Source: Bacteroidota bacterium (GTDB taxonomy: Bacteria > Bacteroidota > Bacteroidia > Bacteroidales > JACABE01). Taken from it: a stretch of DNA of 64,000 bases. The position numbers and the translations under genes are program-made. Positions 53,054 to 62,522 of this stretch are shown piece by piece. A model generated the notes under the pieces. The model was not told the origin of the DNA. It did not search any database and worked only from the letters and a program-made list of their open reading frames with translations. Each line of letters opens with the position of its first letter. Within the stretch, counting starts at the first letter, position 1. The DNA lies in contig JAPLDQ010000030.1 of assembly GCA_026391675.1 (NCBI GenBank), positions 61,623-125,622 on the forward strand, given 5' to 3'.

Positions 53054-55480
53054 ATGTCAAAAGAACAATTACACAAAATTACACTTCCCGTTCTGGGCTT
53101 AAAAAGCGAGCATTGTGCCCTGATTATTGAGAGTGCGTTAAAAAAAATAGATGGTATCACCGAAGCTGTCGTTCATCTGAATAATAATGATGTTTCTTTT
53201 GAATCTGATGATCTGCAGGGTAATATACCAAAGCTTATTCATGTAATACGCGATTTAGCATATGATGTGCCCACCGTAAAAAAGAATTTTGCAGTGTTGC
53301 ACATGAGCTGTGCCCATTGTGCTTTAAGCGTGGAATCATATCTTAAAGCCCTGCCTGAAGTGTTAAATGTTGCTGTTAATTTTGCCAATTCATCTGTAAA
53401 TATTGAATATATTTTAGGAATAATCAATCCAATTGATCTTAAAACAGCAGTTCAATCCATTGGTTATGATTTGCTTATCGATGAAAATGAAAATATTGCT
53501 GTGACGCTTGAAGAAGTTCAGAAACAGAAACTGAAAAAATTAAAAAAACATACCATTGCTGCCGTTTTGCTTGCCATACCTGTAGTAATTATTGGAATGT
53601 TTTTCATGGATATGCCTTATGCCAATTATCTGATGTGGATATTGGCAACACCTGTTGTGCTTTGGTTTGGTAAGGATTTTTTTATCAATGCATGGAAACA
53701 GGCTAAATACCGTTCAGCCAATATGGATACTTTAGTTGCATTAAGTACCGGAGTAACCTATCTGTTCAGCGTTTTTAACACCCTGAATCCACAGTACTGG
53801 CATCAGAAAGGACTACACGGGCATGTGTATTTTGAAGCGGCTTCAGTAGTGGTTGCTTTTATCTTGCTTGGGAAATTCCTGGAAGAAAAAGCGAAAGGAA
53901 GTACTTCTTCTGCTATTAAAAAATTAATCGGTTTACAACCCAATACCGTTACAATTTTAGATGAAAAGGCTGAGTTTACAACAATTTCAATTGAGAAAAT
54001 AAAAAAAGGAAATATTGTTGTGGTAAAACCCGGCGAAAAGATTGCTGTTGACGGAATGGTATTAAACGGTTCGTCTTTTGTTGATGAAAGTATGCTGAGT
54101 GGTGAGGCTGTTCCTGTTTATAAAGCTGAAAATGAAATGGTCTTTGCCGGGACGATTAACCAGAAAGGCAGTTTTCAGTTCAGAGCCGAAAAAGTGGGTG
54201 CAGAAACATTGCTGGCTCAGATCATTCAGAAAGTACAGCAGGCTCAGGGTAGCAAAGCCCCGGTTCAACGTATGGTTGATAAAATTGCAGCTGTTTTTGT
54301 ACCTGTTGTGATGAGCATTGCTGTATTGTCATTTATAATCTGGCTGATATTCGGAGGCGAAAACGGATTTACCCAGGGATTACTGGCTATGGTAACGGTT
54401 TTGGTAATTGCCTGTCCCTGTGCATTAGGACTGGCAACACCTACTGCCATTATGGTGGGCATGGGTAGGGGAGCAGAAATGGGTATTTTGATTAAAGATG
54501 CTGAAAGTCTGGAGCTGGCAAAGAAAGCAAATGTGGTGGTGCTGGATAAAACGGCTACTATAACCGAAGGCAAACTTATTCTAACTGATATTAAGTGGCT
54601 TTATGAAGATGATTCGAAACAGGATTATTTATACAGCATCGAAAAACTATCTGAACATCCACTTGCAGAAGCAGTAGCAAGACATTTTAAAGGAAATGAA
54701 TCTATTGAAGTTCACCAATTTGAAAGTATAACTTCTAAAGGTGCCATGGCAGTGATAAATGAAGAATCTTTTATAGTCGGAAATCAGAAATTATTGCTCG
54801 AAAAAGGCATTCAAATTGATGAATCTCTCTTTGAATATGCAAAAGAATGGAGTTTAGAGGCTAAAACCGTGATTTGGTTTGCTGATAGTAAATCTGCACT
54901 GGCGTGTATTGCCATTGCAGATACCATCAAAGAAACCTCAGTTGCTGCTATTCAGGATTTAAAGGATATGGGTATTGAAATATATATGCTTACCGGCGAC
55001 AGTGAGGCAACAGCTGCGGCTATAGCAAAACAAGCCGGCATACAGCAGTACAAAGCAGAACTGTTGCCTGATGAAAAAGCAGATTTTATTAAGGAATTGC
55101 AGGAAAAAGGTAAAATAGTTGCCATGGCAGGCGACGGCATTAACGATAGTGCTGCCCTGGCACAGGCTGATGTAAGCATAGCGATGGGCAAGGGGAGTGA
55201 TATTGCCATAGATGTAGCCAAAATGACGATTATTTCTTCTGACCTTAAAAAAATTGCCGTGGCGATTAATTTATCAAAATATACTGTGAATACTATAAGG
55301 CAAAACTTATTCTGGGCCTTTGTTTACAACCTGATAGGAATTCCTGTTGCAGCTGGAATATTATACCCAATCTGGGGATTTCAGCTGAATCCTATGTTTG
55401 CAGGTGCTGCCATGGCTATGAGTAGTGTAAGTGTGGTTAGTAACAGTTTACGATTAAAATTAAAAATTAAAAATGAATAA
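53054..55480 (+). CDS. copA: Copper-type P1B ATPase
   Basis: 808 aa. Two N-terminal HMA domains: the first has SEHC at 18-21 (first Cys lost), the second has the normal CAHC at 86-89. Eight membrane segments follow with the CPC metal site Cys454-Cys456. The phosphorylation site is Asp498 in DKTATITEG, where the usual Gly is Ala501. SEHPLAEAV near 535-543, MLTGDSEATA near 644-653 and GDGINDSAAL near 694-703 complete the ATPase. It exports Cu+ (or a similar soft metal) from the cytosol. It lies between the AraC regulator and CopZ. Confidence 0.95.
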   Translation: MSKEQLHKITLPVLGLKSEHCALIIESALKKIDGITEAVVHLNNNDVSFESDDLQGNIPKLIHVIRDLAYDVPTVKKNFAVLHMSCAHCALSVESYLKALPEVLNVAVNFANSSVNIEYILGIINPIDLKTAVQSIGYDLLIDENENIAVTLEEVQKQKLKKLKKHTIAAVLLAIPVVIIGMFFMDMPYANYLMWILATPVVLWFGKDFFINAWKQAKYRSANMDTLVALSTGVTYLFSVFNTLNPQYWHQKGLHGHVYFEAASVVVAFILLGKFLEEKAKGSTSSAIKKLIGLQPNTVTILDEKAEFTTISIEKIKKGNIVVVKPGEKIAVDGMVLNGSSFVDESMLSGEAVPVYKAENEMVFAGTINQKGSFQFRAEKVGAETLLAQIIQKVQQAQGSKAPVQRMVDKIAAVFVPVVMSIAVLSFIIWLIFGGENGFTQGLLAMVTVLVIACPCALGLATPTAIMVGMGRGAEMGILIKDAESLELAKKANVVVLDKTATITEGKLILTDIKWLYEDDSKQDYLYSIEKLSEHPLAEAVARHFKGNESIEVHQFESITSKGAMAVINEESFIVGNQKLLLEKGIQIDESLFEYAKEWSLEAKTVIWFADSKSALACIAIADTIKETSVAAIQDLKDMGIEIYMLTGDSEATAAAIAKQAGIQQYKAELLPDEKADFIKELQEKGKIVAMAGDGINDSAALAQADVSIAMGKGSDIAIDVAKMTIISSDLKKIAVAINLSKYTVNTIRQNLFWAFVYNLIGIPVAAGILYPIWGFQLNPMFAGAAMAMSSVSVVSNSLRLKLKIKNE

Positions 55481-55489
55481 TGAATAATG

Positions 55490-55565
55490 AAAAATCAGGC
55501 AATAGGCATTAGTCGAAGTTTCACTTGTCACTTGTCGCTTGTCGCTTTCCACTTATCACTTAAAA
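55490..55565. repeat. CACTTGTCGCTTGTC tandem words
   Basis: Between copA and copZ: an AGGCAATAGGCATTAG phrase, then five degenerate copies of CACTTGTCG / CGCTTGTCG. This separates two otherwise linked genes. Confidence 0.8.
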
Positions 55566-55590
55566 AAGAACAATTAAAAATTTAAAATAA

Positions 55591-55803
55591 ATGAAAACAT
55601 TAAAATTTCAGATTCAAGGTATGACCTGTCCTCATTGTCAGATGCGTGTAAGTAATGCAATTTCCGGCGTTGAAGGTGTTGCTGTTGAAAAGATTGATTT
55701 AACTTCAGCAGAAGTAAATCTTGAAGATATTACTAAAAAGGATGATATAATAGCTGCTGTAAAATCGGCCGGATATAGCGTAACTGCTGTTCAGGAAATT
55801 TAA
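55591..55803 (+). CDS. copZ: CopZ-like copper chaperone (HMA domain)
   Basis: 70 aa, a single HMA domain. The metal motif MTCPHC gives Cys13 and Cys16, and the ferredoxin-like fold ends with the usual VKSAGYSV. It carries Cu+ in the cytosol to CopA, and possibly to the CxxC segment of the AraC regulator upstream. It is 110 bp after copA in the same direction. Confidence 0.93.
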   Translation: MKTLKFQIQGMTCPHCQMRVSNAISGVEGVAVEKIDLTSAEVNLEDITKKDDIIAAVKSAGYSVTAVQEI

Positions 55804-55843
55804 TTGTCAATTAGTCATCAGATGACTATCTGCAAAAAATTAT

Positions 55844-57712
55844 CTATACATCCAGCTTTTCGTAAACGGAATTCTGGCTCTTGTATTCAGGAATGATTTC
55901 TTTCATCTTTTTAACCAGCTCAAAGTTATCCTGTAAAGGTATAAGTGCCTTTAATTCCTGAATTAATTGATTGAAACGCTCAACATCAAAATCACCCACC
56001 TTTGCTATCATTATTTTAGGATGATGGGTAGGGATGGTGTTTTCCTTATTGTTCAGCAATTCTTCGTATAACTTTTCTCCTGGCCTTAATCCGGTGTAAA
56101 TAATCTGTATGTCTTTTCCCAGTGTTAAATTGGAAAGCTTAATCATTTTCTTGGCAAGGTCAACTATCTTAACAGAATCACCCATATCGAAAATATAGAT
56201 TTCTCCGCCGTTACCCATGCTACCGGCTTCAAGCACCAACTGGCAGGCTTCGGGTATCGTCATAAAATAGCGCGTAACTTCAGGATGGGTAATGGTTACC
56301 GGACCGCCTTTTTCTATCTGCTCATTAAACAGCGGAATAACAGAGCCATTAGAACCCAAAACATTTCCAAACCTGGTGGTGATAAACTTTGTAATCCCTT
56401 TATGGCTCACAGACTGTACATAAACTTCTGCTATCCTTTTGCTGGCACCCATTACGTTGGTAGGATTAACGGCTTTATCAGTAGAAACCATAACAAATTT
56501 TTCAACTCCGGTTTCAACGGATAAATCAGCAATAAGTTTTGTCCCGAAAATGTTGGTAGTTATTGCTTCATATGGGTTTTCCTCCATCACCGGAACATGT
56601 TTGTAGGCAGCAACATGGAATACTATATTGGGTTTAAAATGTTTAAAAATCCTCCGCATTCGGGCTTCGTTTCTGATATCGGCAAGTATAAACTCAAAAT
56701 GAGCTGTTTTATATTTTTCTCCCAATTCAACTTCTAAATTGTATAGGGCAGATTCAGCCTGGTCGATAACAATAATCTGTTTATGTGGAAAAGCAGCTAT
56801 CTGGCGGACCATTTCGCTTCCGATAGAACCGCAGGCACCGGTAATTAGAATGACTTTTTCAGCTAAATCGGCACTTATTTTATGTTTGTCAAGATTGATA
56901 ACGTCTCTTTCCAGTAAATCGTTAATTTTAACTTTCTTAATCTGCTTAAAACTGAGTTCCCCGTTTATCCAACTGCTAACGGGAGGAATAGTAAGTACTT
57001 TAGTATTATTTGCCAGACAGATTTCTATAAGTTCCTGTTTACGGGCAGTACTAATGTTTTGTGCAGCTAAAATCATGTGAGCTATGGTATTCGTCGAAAG
57101 TATCTCGGTAATTTTATCCGCTTCATATATAGGAATATTGATTAATTTTTTACCTTGTTTTTTTACATTATCATCAAAAAAAGCGATTACTTTATACTTG
57201 CTTCCTGCATCACGGTCGAGGGCTTCTTTTGCAATTACACCTGCTTCACCGGCTCCAAAAATAACAACATTGGTTTTGTTACGGTTGGGATTAAGATACT
57301 CAGCATAAGCTAATTTTACCAGTATCCGCATAGATATCATGGTAAATGTAGTTACTAAGAAATCAATAATGATGATAGAAAAAGGGATGATAAAATAATG
57401 ATGATATACATAATAAGTATATACATTTACCAGAACAAAAATTGCACTGCCTGAAGCTGTTACTACAAATATCCGCAACGTATCGTCAGTACTTGTATAT
57501 CGAATTACACCGGTATAGGATTTTGTTATTAAAAAACTGATGAGCCTGATTGTTAAAATAATTCCCACTACCTTTGGTAATTCAAGCAAAGCTAAAGGTG
57601 GTATTGAGAAATTAAACCGTAATAAAAAGGCGAGTATAACAGAAAATAAACAAATTACTATATCAATAATTAAAATTATCCACGACGGGGTATCTCTTTT
57701 AAAAATATACAT
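55844..57712 (-). CDS. Membrane nucleotide-sugar 4,6-dehydratase (PglF/CapD-like)
   Basis: 622 aa. Four membrane segments (about 10-130), a first Rossmann-type domain (VVIFGAGEAGVIAKEAL near 148-164), then the SDR catalytic domain with ITGACGSIGSEMVRQ near 291-305 and the modified triad block STDKAVNPTNVMGASKRIAE near 393-412 (Met in place of Tyr, as in PglF/WbpM). It probably dehydrates UDP-GlcNAc to start synthesis of a diamino- or deoxy-sugar for surface glycans. It is a single gene here and no glycan operon is next to it. Confidence 0.93.
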   Translation of the reverse strand: MYIFKRDTPSWIILIIDIVICLFSVILAFLLRFNFSIPPLALLELPKVVGIILTIRLISFLITKSYTGVIRYTSTDDTLRIFVVTASGSAIFVLVNVYTYYVYHHYFIIPFSIIIIDFLVTTFTMISMRILVKLAYAEYLNPNRNKTNVVIFGAGEAGVIAKEALDRDAGSKYKVIAFFDDNVKKQGKKLINIPIYEADKITEILSTNTIAHMILAAQNISTARKQELIEICLANNTKVLTIPPVSSWINGELSFKQIKKVKINDLLERDVINLDKHKISADLAEKVILITGACGSIGSEMVRQIAAFPHKQIIVIDQAESALYNLEVELGEKYKTAHFEFILADIRNEARMRRIFKHFKPNIVFHVAAYKHVPVMEENPYEAITTNIFGTKLIADLSVETGVEKFVMVSTDKAVNPTNVMGASKRIAEVYVQSVSHKGITKFITTRFGNVLGSNGSVIPLFNEQIEKGGPVTITHPEVTRYFMTIPEACQLVLEAGSMGNGGEIYIFDMGDSVKIVDLAKKMIKLSNLTLGKDIQIIYTGLRPGEKLYEELLNNKENTIPTHHPKIMIAKVGDFDVERFNQLIQELKALIPLQDNFELVKKMKEIIPEYKSQNSVYEKLDV

Positions 57713-57805
57713 AGCATTTCTTTTTTTAATTGCAGAACAAAATTAATAAAAATTCAAACATGATATAATAATTACTTATTCTTACATTAAAGGAAGAGCA
57801 AATCA

Positions 57806-57841
57806 AAAAATAAGGGATAATTTCTGATTATCCCTTTAATA
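57806..57841 (-). terminator. Terminator after the DUF4293 gene
   Basis: A 10-bp stem AAGGGATAAT/ATTATCCCTT (57812-57821 with 57827-57836). On the minus strand it is followed by a T-rich tract, so it ends the T9SS-DUF4293 transcript. Confidence 0.78.
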
Positions 57842-57858
57842 AAATGATAATAAATATC

Positions 57859-58332
57859 TTACCTTAATCTGTCAGCAGCTTTTACCTTTTTTTCATCTTT
57901 ACGGATGGCTTTACTGGCAAGGATTATTAAAACCAGAGATATTACAGGAAGTATAGCTCCCAGTTTATACTGAGCTTCAGTCTTTAATTGATTTTGCATA
58001 CTGTCAGCCGTAAAAAATATTACTATAATTAATATAATATTTATTAAAAAAGCAATCATACTTAATCTGTATTGTAAGGGACGGTTTTTGTATAGCGATA
58101 CAGATATAAATGAAAGCAATAGCAATGCTCCGTTTACTATAATCAAAGGTAAGGTGGAAATGCTTGTAAATACATCCTGTGATAATTCAGGATTTTGGTA
58201 TTTGCTGATGATATTAAATGGTATTGTACCTACATTGGCAAGTTGAAATACAGCAATGGGTAATTGTGTGAAGAGTAAGGCTGAAGCAATAAAAGCCAGC
58301 ATTAAATAAACGGTTTGTATGCGTTGGATCAT
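57859..58332 (-). CDS. DUF4293 membrane protein
   Basis: 157 aa with four predicted membrane segments. The DUF4293 start MIQRIQTVYLMLAFIASALL is intact; the C-terminus is a charged cytoplasmic tail (RKDEKKVKAADRLR). The function is unknown and restricted to Bacteroidota as far as I know. In many genomes it lies near rho, as it does here (rho is on the other strand 1.2 kb away). The T9SS gene upstream ends 38 bp before its start. Confidence 0.88.
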   Translation of the reverse strand: MIQRIQTVYLMLAFIASALLFTQLPIAVFQLANVGTIPFNIISKYQNPELSQDVFTSISTLPLIIVNGALLLLSFISVSLYKNRPLQYRLSMIAFLINIILIIVIFFTADSMQNQLKTEAQYKLGAILPVISLVLIILASKAIRKDEKKVKAADRLR

Positions 58333-58370
58333 GGTTTGTTTTATTGATGATTTAATAAATGAGAGGATGA

Positions 58371-59237
58371 TTATTCTTTAATAAACTTGGTATTATATTG
58401 ATTTTTATCCGTTTTAATGACTAATTGATAAAAACCTGCCGGTAAAACAGATGTTTCAATTTCATTTTCATATGATGTAACTGAAGACATAATAACTTCA
58501 CCTAAATAATTGATTATCTGATATTGAAATTTTGTATTTTCTTTTACATCAGGTATTTCAATGTGTAAATTTTCTTTCGTCGGATTAGGATATAACTTGA
58601 TTTTGTTGCAGGCTTTAATTTCATTAACACCTATTGTAAAAATAAAATTCAGGTTATCAACATATAAATAACTATTGGCAACAGGTGTTGAACCACTGGC
58701 TGACAAAACAATCAAGCAGGTATCAGGATTAGCTGAACTGTTAAATGTAATGGGGATACTGAAATTTGTCCAGCTGATAACTGAGCCGGGTAACTGAAAC
58801 ATAGTGGCACTTAGTGTATCTCTTTTGTTTGAAATTGTATTCCATTTAGTAAAAGCAACGCCAACAAAGCCCTGATCAGCACCACTGGCCTGATATTGCC
58901 AGCTTCCTGTAAGTGCTAATGGCCGTTGGGTATATGGAAAACCTGATTTCGGAACAAAATTAACTTTGTCGATAGTACCACATAAAGCCACTGCAGGAAC
59001 AACACCTACAATAATTACCGATTTTGTAGTTAAATTAATATAAGATGCACCCGGATTGCCCGGTGTTCCTTTGGTACAGGTATAAGTCCCTAATGCTGAA
59101 GTAAGAGAATTCAAATTATCCCAATTGGCAGGATCATTACCTGACCATGTTTCAAAACCACTATTTGGAATTTGTGAAAATAATGAAGTTGATAATATCA
59201 GTAATAAAGAAAATATCAGGTATATATGTTTTTTCAT
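58371..59237 (-). CDS. Secreted T9SS protein with N-terminal PCMD-like domain
   Basis: 288 aa. Signal peptide to about residue 21. The mature part begins IPNSGFETWSGNDPANWDN, the start of a PCMD-like carbohydrate-binding beta-sandwich that runs to about 200 (SYLYVDNLNF). The T9SS type A sorting domain follows (KLYPNPTKENLHIEIP near 213-228, ending NTKFIKE). It is likely a surface-bound or released binding protein; the ligand is unknown. Confidence 0.85.
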   Translation of the reverse strand: MKKHIYLIFSLLLILSTSLFSQIPNSGFETWSGNDPANWDNLNSLTSALGTYTCTKGTPGNPGASYINLTTKSVIIVGVVPAVALCGTIDKVNFVPKSGFPYTQRPLALTGSWQYQASGADQGFVGVAFTKWNTISNKRDTLSATMFQLPGSVISWTNFSIPITFNSSANPDTCLIVLSASGSTPVANSYLYVDNLNFIFTIGVNEIKACNKIKLYPNPTKENLHIEIPDVKENTKFQYQIINYLGEVIMSSVTSYENEIETSVLPAGFYQLVIKTDKNQYNTKFIKE

Positions 59238-59500
59238 AATTTATTTTTTTAATTCATCACAAAATTAGCACAAAATGAGAGATTGTAAAATAATTTTTAA
59301 AAATATTTGATAAAATCTGTTATTTAATAAGATATTTATTTTACTTTTGCATAAATATCAGTTTTTTATTCTGAAAAACTTTAAAAAATCTCTTTAATTA
59401 TTCCGGGAAACCATCCATAAATATTTTAATGGTTTATCAGTAATAACAAAAATTAAACAAATTTATAATTTACCTACCCAAAAAAATTAAGTAACCCCTT

Positions 59501-61354
59501 ATGATGTACGACATTATTGAACTAAACAACAAATTAGTAAACGAATTAAAAGATATTGCCAAATCACTGAACATTCCCAAGTTCGAAAAATTGGCAAAAC
59601 AGGATTTGGTGTATAAAATTCTTGACCATCAGGCTGCCAATCCTCCAAAAGAAGTTCTGGAAAAAGAGCGTAAAATGGAAAAAACCGCATTTCGTCCAAA
59701 ACGTCAGCGGGTTGATTTATCTGAAAAGAAAAAACTTGATCAACCCATCGCCAAATCAACAATTGCTCCATCCAATCAATTGGAGTTTGATGCCAAAGCT
59801 GATGTTCCCGCTGAAAAAACTGAAGAAAAAAGGCTTCCATTTGTAAAACAGCAAAAGCCTGTTCATGCACACAAACCAAAAGAGAATCCAAATATTAAAA
59901 AAGAATTTAAGCCTAAACACGAAAAACAGTTCAATCCAAATAGAATTGAAGAAAAAGAAATTTCTACGGAAAGACCACCTTTGGTAAGGAAATATATTGA
60001 TGAAGATTTATATAAATTTGATGAACTTAAAATTGATGAAATTCTCGAAAGTATTCCGGAACCAGAAGCGGAAGTAACTGTGGATTTACCTCAGTTACAG
60101 GATGCTGTACCAGATGAAAATAAAACTGATGAGGAAGATGTGAATACCGAAAAGAAAGTTTTTCATGATAAACATAAAAAGGAAAATTTTATAAAACCAA
60201 AATTTCAGGAAAGAGTAAGAGAGGAAAATATTGATTTTGACTCAGTTATTATAAGTGAAGGTGTATTGGAAATAATGCAGGATGGCTATGGTTTTTTACG
60301 TTCATCCGATTATAATTATTTAAATTCTCCTGATGATATTTATGTTTCTCAATCACAGATTAAATTATTCGGCTTAAAAACGGGTGATACGGTAAAAGGC
60401 AGTATTCGTCCGCCAAAAGATGGAGAAAAATATTTTCCTTTAATCAAAGTTGAATTAATAAATGGAAGAAAACCTGAAGAAGTTCGCGACCGTATTCCTT
60501 TTGATTATTTAAAACCTTTATTCCCTCAGGAAAAATTTATCCTGACCGGACATGCAGAGTCAACAATTTCTACACGTGTTATCGATTTATTTACACCTAT
60601 TGGCAAAGGACAACGTGGTTTGATAGTTGCACAACCTAAAACAGGGAAAACTGTTTTATTGAAAGAAGTAGCAAATGCAATTGCCGCCAATCATCCTGAA
60701 GCTTATCTTATTGTTTTATTGATTGATGAACGTCCCGAGGAAGTAACTGATATGGAACGCAGCGTAAAAGCTGAAGTTATTTCATCTACATTTGATGAAC
60801 CAGCTGAACGTCATGTAAAAATTGCCAATATTGTACTCGAAAAAGCTAAAAGATTAACCGAATGCGGTCATGATGTGGTAATTTTACTTGATTCCATTAC
60901 CCGTTTGGCAAGAGCTTATAATACCGTTTCACCTGCTTCAGGTAAAGTATTATCAGGTGGTGTTGAAGCCAATGCGCTGCAAAAACCCAAGCGCTTTTTT
61001 GGTGCAGCCCGTAAGATTGAAAATGGCGGTTCTTTAACTATTATTGCAACAGCTTTAATTGATACCGGTTCTAAAATGGATGAAGTTATCTTTGAAGAAT
61101 TTAAAGGTACCGGTAATATGGAGTTGCAGCTGGATCGAAAACTGGCCAACAAACGTATTTTCCCTGCCATTGATATCGTTGCATCCAGTACCAGACGTGA
61201 TGATTTATTATTGGATAAAGATGTATTACAACGTCTCTGGGTGTTACGTAACCACCTTGCAGATATGAATCCATTGGAAGCCATGGAGTTTCTGAAAGAC
61301 AGAATGCGTTTTACACAAACCAATGAAGAATTTCTGGTTTCTATGAATGGATAA
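59501..61354 (+). CDS. rho: Transcription termination factor Rho
   Basis: 617 aa against 419 in E. coli. The N-terminal Rho domain (about 1-45) is followed by a Lys/Glu/Pro-rich, probably disordered insertion (about 50-245) usual for Bacteroidota. The RNA-binding cold-shock-like domain is next ([20 protein letters not shown] near 251-270), then the ATPase with Walker [12 protein letters not shown] near 379-389, [13 protein letters not shown] near 406-418 and [11 protein letters not shown] near 466-476. The hexamer ends transcripts. Its stop codon is the first unit of an 8-bp tandem repeat. Confidence 0.96.
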   Translation: MMYDIIELNNKLVNELKDIAKSLNIPKFEKLAKQDLVYKILDHQAANPPKEVLEKERKMEKTAFRPKRQRVDLSEKKKLDQPIAKSTIAPSNQLEFDAKADVPAEKTEEKRLPFVKQQKPVHAHKPKENPNIKKEFKPKHEKQFNPNRIEEKEISTERPPLVRKYIDEDLYKFDELKIDEILESIPEPEAEVTVDLPQLQDAVPDENKTDEEDVNTEKKVFHDKHKKENFIKPKFQERVREENIDFDSVIISEGVLEIMQDGYGFLRSSDYNYLNSPDDIYVSQSQIKLFGLKTGDTVKGSIRPPKDGEKYFPLIKVELINGRKPEEVRDRIPFDYLKPLFPQEKFILTGHAESTISTRVIDLFTPIGKGQRGLIVAQPKTGKTVLLKEVANAIAANHPEAYLIVLLIDERPEEVTDMERSVKAEVISSTFDEPAERHVKIANIVLEKAKRLTECGHDVVILLDSITRLARAYNTVSPASGKVLSGGVEANALQKPKRFFGAARKIENGGSLTIIATALIDTGSKMDEVIFEEFKGTGNMELQLDRKLANKRIFPAIDIVASSTRRDDLLLDKDVLQRLWVLRNHLADMNPLEAMEFLKDRMRFTQTNEEFLVSMNG

Positions 61355-61383
61355 TGCGGTAATGCGGTAATGCGGTAATGCGG
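61352..61383. repeat. Perfect octanucleotide array (TAATGCGG)4 on the rho stop codon
   Basis: Four exact copies of TAATGCGG. The TAA of the first copy (61352-61354) is the rho stop codon, and a partial fifth unit TAG follows. Confidence 0.93.
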
Positions 61384-61431
61384 TAGATTATTAACTCCCA
61401 AAATTACAATTAATTTGAAATATTATTATTA

Positions 61432-61725
61432 ATGTTAAAAATTAAGAAATATAGAATTATCGGCATTATTAATACTTTTATCTTATTCTGTTTAGCTTTC
61501 CCATTACTATTTATCTCTGTATCTGCATTTTTTGGTAAAGGAGATCCTTTTGGAAGTATTCTTATCTTTTCAGGATTATTTTTATTTATTTTCGCAATAA
61601 TTAACTTAAGATTGGTTTTTATTAAAAAAGAAAGATTCATTAATTCTAAAAGAATTTTAGTGTATTCATTTCAACTACTTTCAATAATTATTATAGCATT
61701 ATATTTGAATTATTTTTGCAGGTAA
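61432..61725 (+). CDS. Small membrane protein of unknown function
   Basis: 97 aa with three strongly hydrophobic segments (about 7-34, 39-61 and 75-95) joined by short basic loops (KKERFINSKR near 64-73). I recognise no family. It has no paralogue in the window. It follows rho by 77 bp in the same direction. Strong AT bias and the short length leave some doubt, but the intact frame and clean topology support a real gene. Confidence 0.5.
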   Translation: MLKIKKYRIIGIINTFILFCLAFPLLFISVSAFFGKGDPFGSILIFSGLFLFIFAIINLRLVFIKKERFINSKRILVYSFQLLSIIIIALYLNYFCR

Positions 61726-61736
61726 TATTTTAGCTT

Positions 61737-61801
61737 TGCTGCGTAGCAGCAGACTGTTTATAAATGGTGATAATTAACTGGGAAATAAGCACCATAGGTG
61801 C
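61737..61801. repeat. Two small hairpins in a repeat-like spacer
   Basis: TGCTGC-GTA-GCAGCA at 61737-61751 and GCACC-ATA-GGTGC at 61789-61801, linked by unstructured sequence. The second resembles a phrase common in intergenic repeats of the phylum (from memory). Confidence 0.6.
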
Positions 61802-61826
61802 GTCCTGTTAAATCTTTCATTAAAAG

Positions 61827-62450
61827 TCAGAATACCAATCTTTTAATCAGGAGGTTTGCATTGTCTGAAAGTCCGCTTTTAAATCCCATCTTTTGTAAAT
61901 ACTGGCTGTGCTTTTTAGAGAAAACTTCTGCGCAAAGTTTTTCGTAACCCAATTTAGAGAAATAATATAAATTTTTTGAATAAACAAATTTACCGGGTTT
62001 CTGATCGCGATAGGCCGGAATAACATAATCAAGACCAATTTTAAGCGTTTTTTCATCGTATTCATGCGCCAGAATTACGCCTGCAACGGACATATTTTTT
62101 AATATCAGAAAACTTAACTTATTCATCTCAGGTTTAAAAATAAAATCAGGGAAGAATTTAATGATATCTTTATGATGAAATTCAAGAAAAGCCTCAAGAT
62201 ATTTGTTGTCATTTCTTACTTCGAGCAAGCGGAAATAATCTTTGGTTGTATACATCTTTTGTAAATAATATACATCAATCAGAACTATAAACCCGTTTAA
62301 AATACCTACAGGCATAGCACCGATAATAAAGCCATAAGTTGAAAATAAAATAGCACCAACCAGGTTAATCCATCTCAGTTTCTGTAAAGAATTCATCAGC
62401 ATTGAAGTGGCAATTACCACAGATGCGATATATCCTATCCATTCATGCAT
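61827..62450 (-). CDS. YgjV-like membrane protein with soluble C-terminal domain
   Basis: 207 aa. The N-terminal about 75 residues hold three membrane segments matching the YgjV/Imp family (IGYIASVVIATSMLMNSLQKLRWINLVGAILFSTYG). The C-terminal part (about 85-207) is soluble and resembles an acetyltransferase-like fold (FLILKNMSVAGVILAHEYDE near 110-129, LGYEKLCAEVFSKKHSQYLQKMGF near 170-193). The function is unknown; the fold comparison is by eye. Confidence 0.75.
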   Translation of the reverse strand: MHEWIGYIASVVIATSMLMNSLQKLRWINLVGAILFSTYGFIIGAMPVGILNGFIVLIDVYYLQKMYTTKDYFRLLEVRNDNKYLEAFLEFHHKDIIKFFPDFIFKPEMNKLSFLILKNMSVAGVILAHEYDEKTLKIGLDYVIPAYRDQKPGKFVYSKNLYYFSKLGYEKLCAEVFSKKHSQYLQKMGFKSGLSDNANLLIKRLVF

Positions 62451-62520
62451 TTAGTTATTGGTTAATAGGTTATTAAGTTAATAAGTTATTAGGTCGTTAA
62501 TTATTAATTGTTAATTTAAT
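62451..62520. repeat. GTTATTAGGTTATTAAG words
   Basis: Degenerate 7-8 bp tandem units between the arginine deiminase stop and the YgjV-like gene, of the same class as the arrays at 26247 and 47449. Confidence 0.8.
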
Positions 62521-62522
62521 TA

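Noticed and set aside
56739..57080. Plus-strand frame of 113 codons within the dehydratase gene
   Set aside because: Antisense to the conserved SDR domain; no start context or homology.
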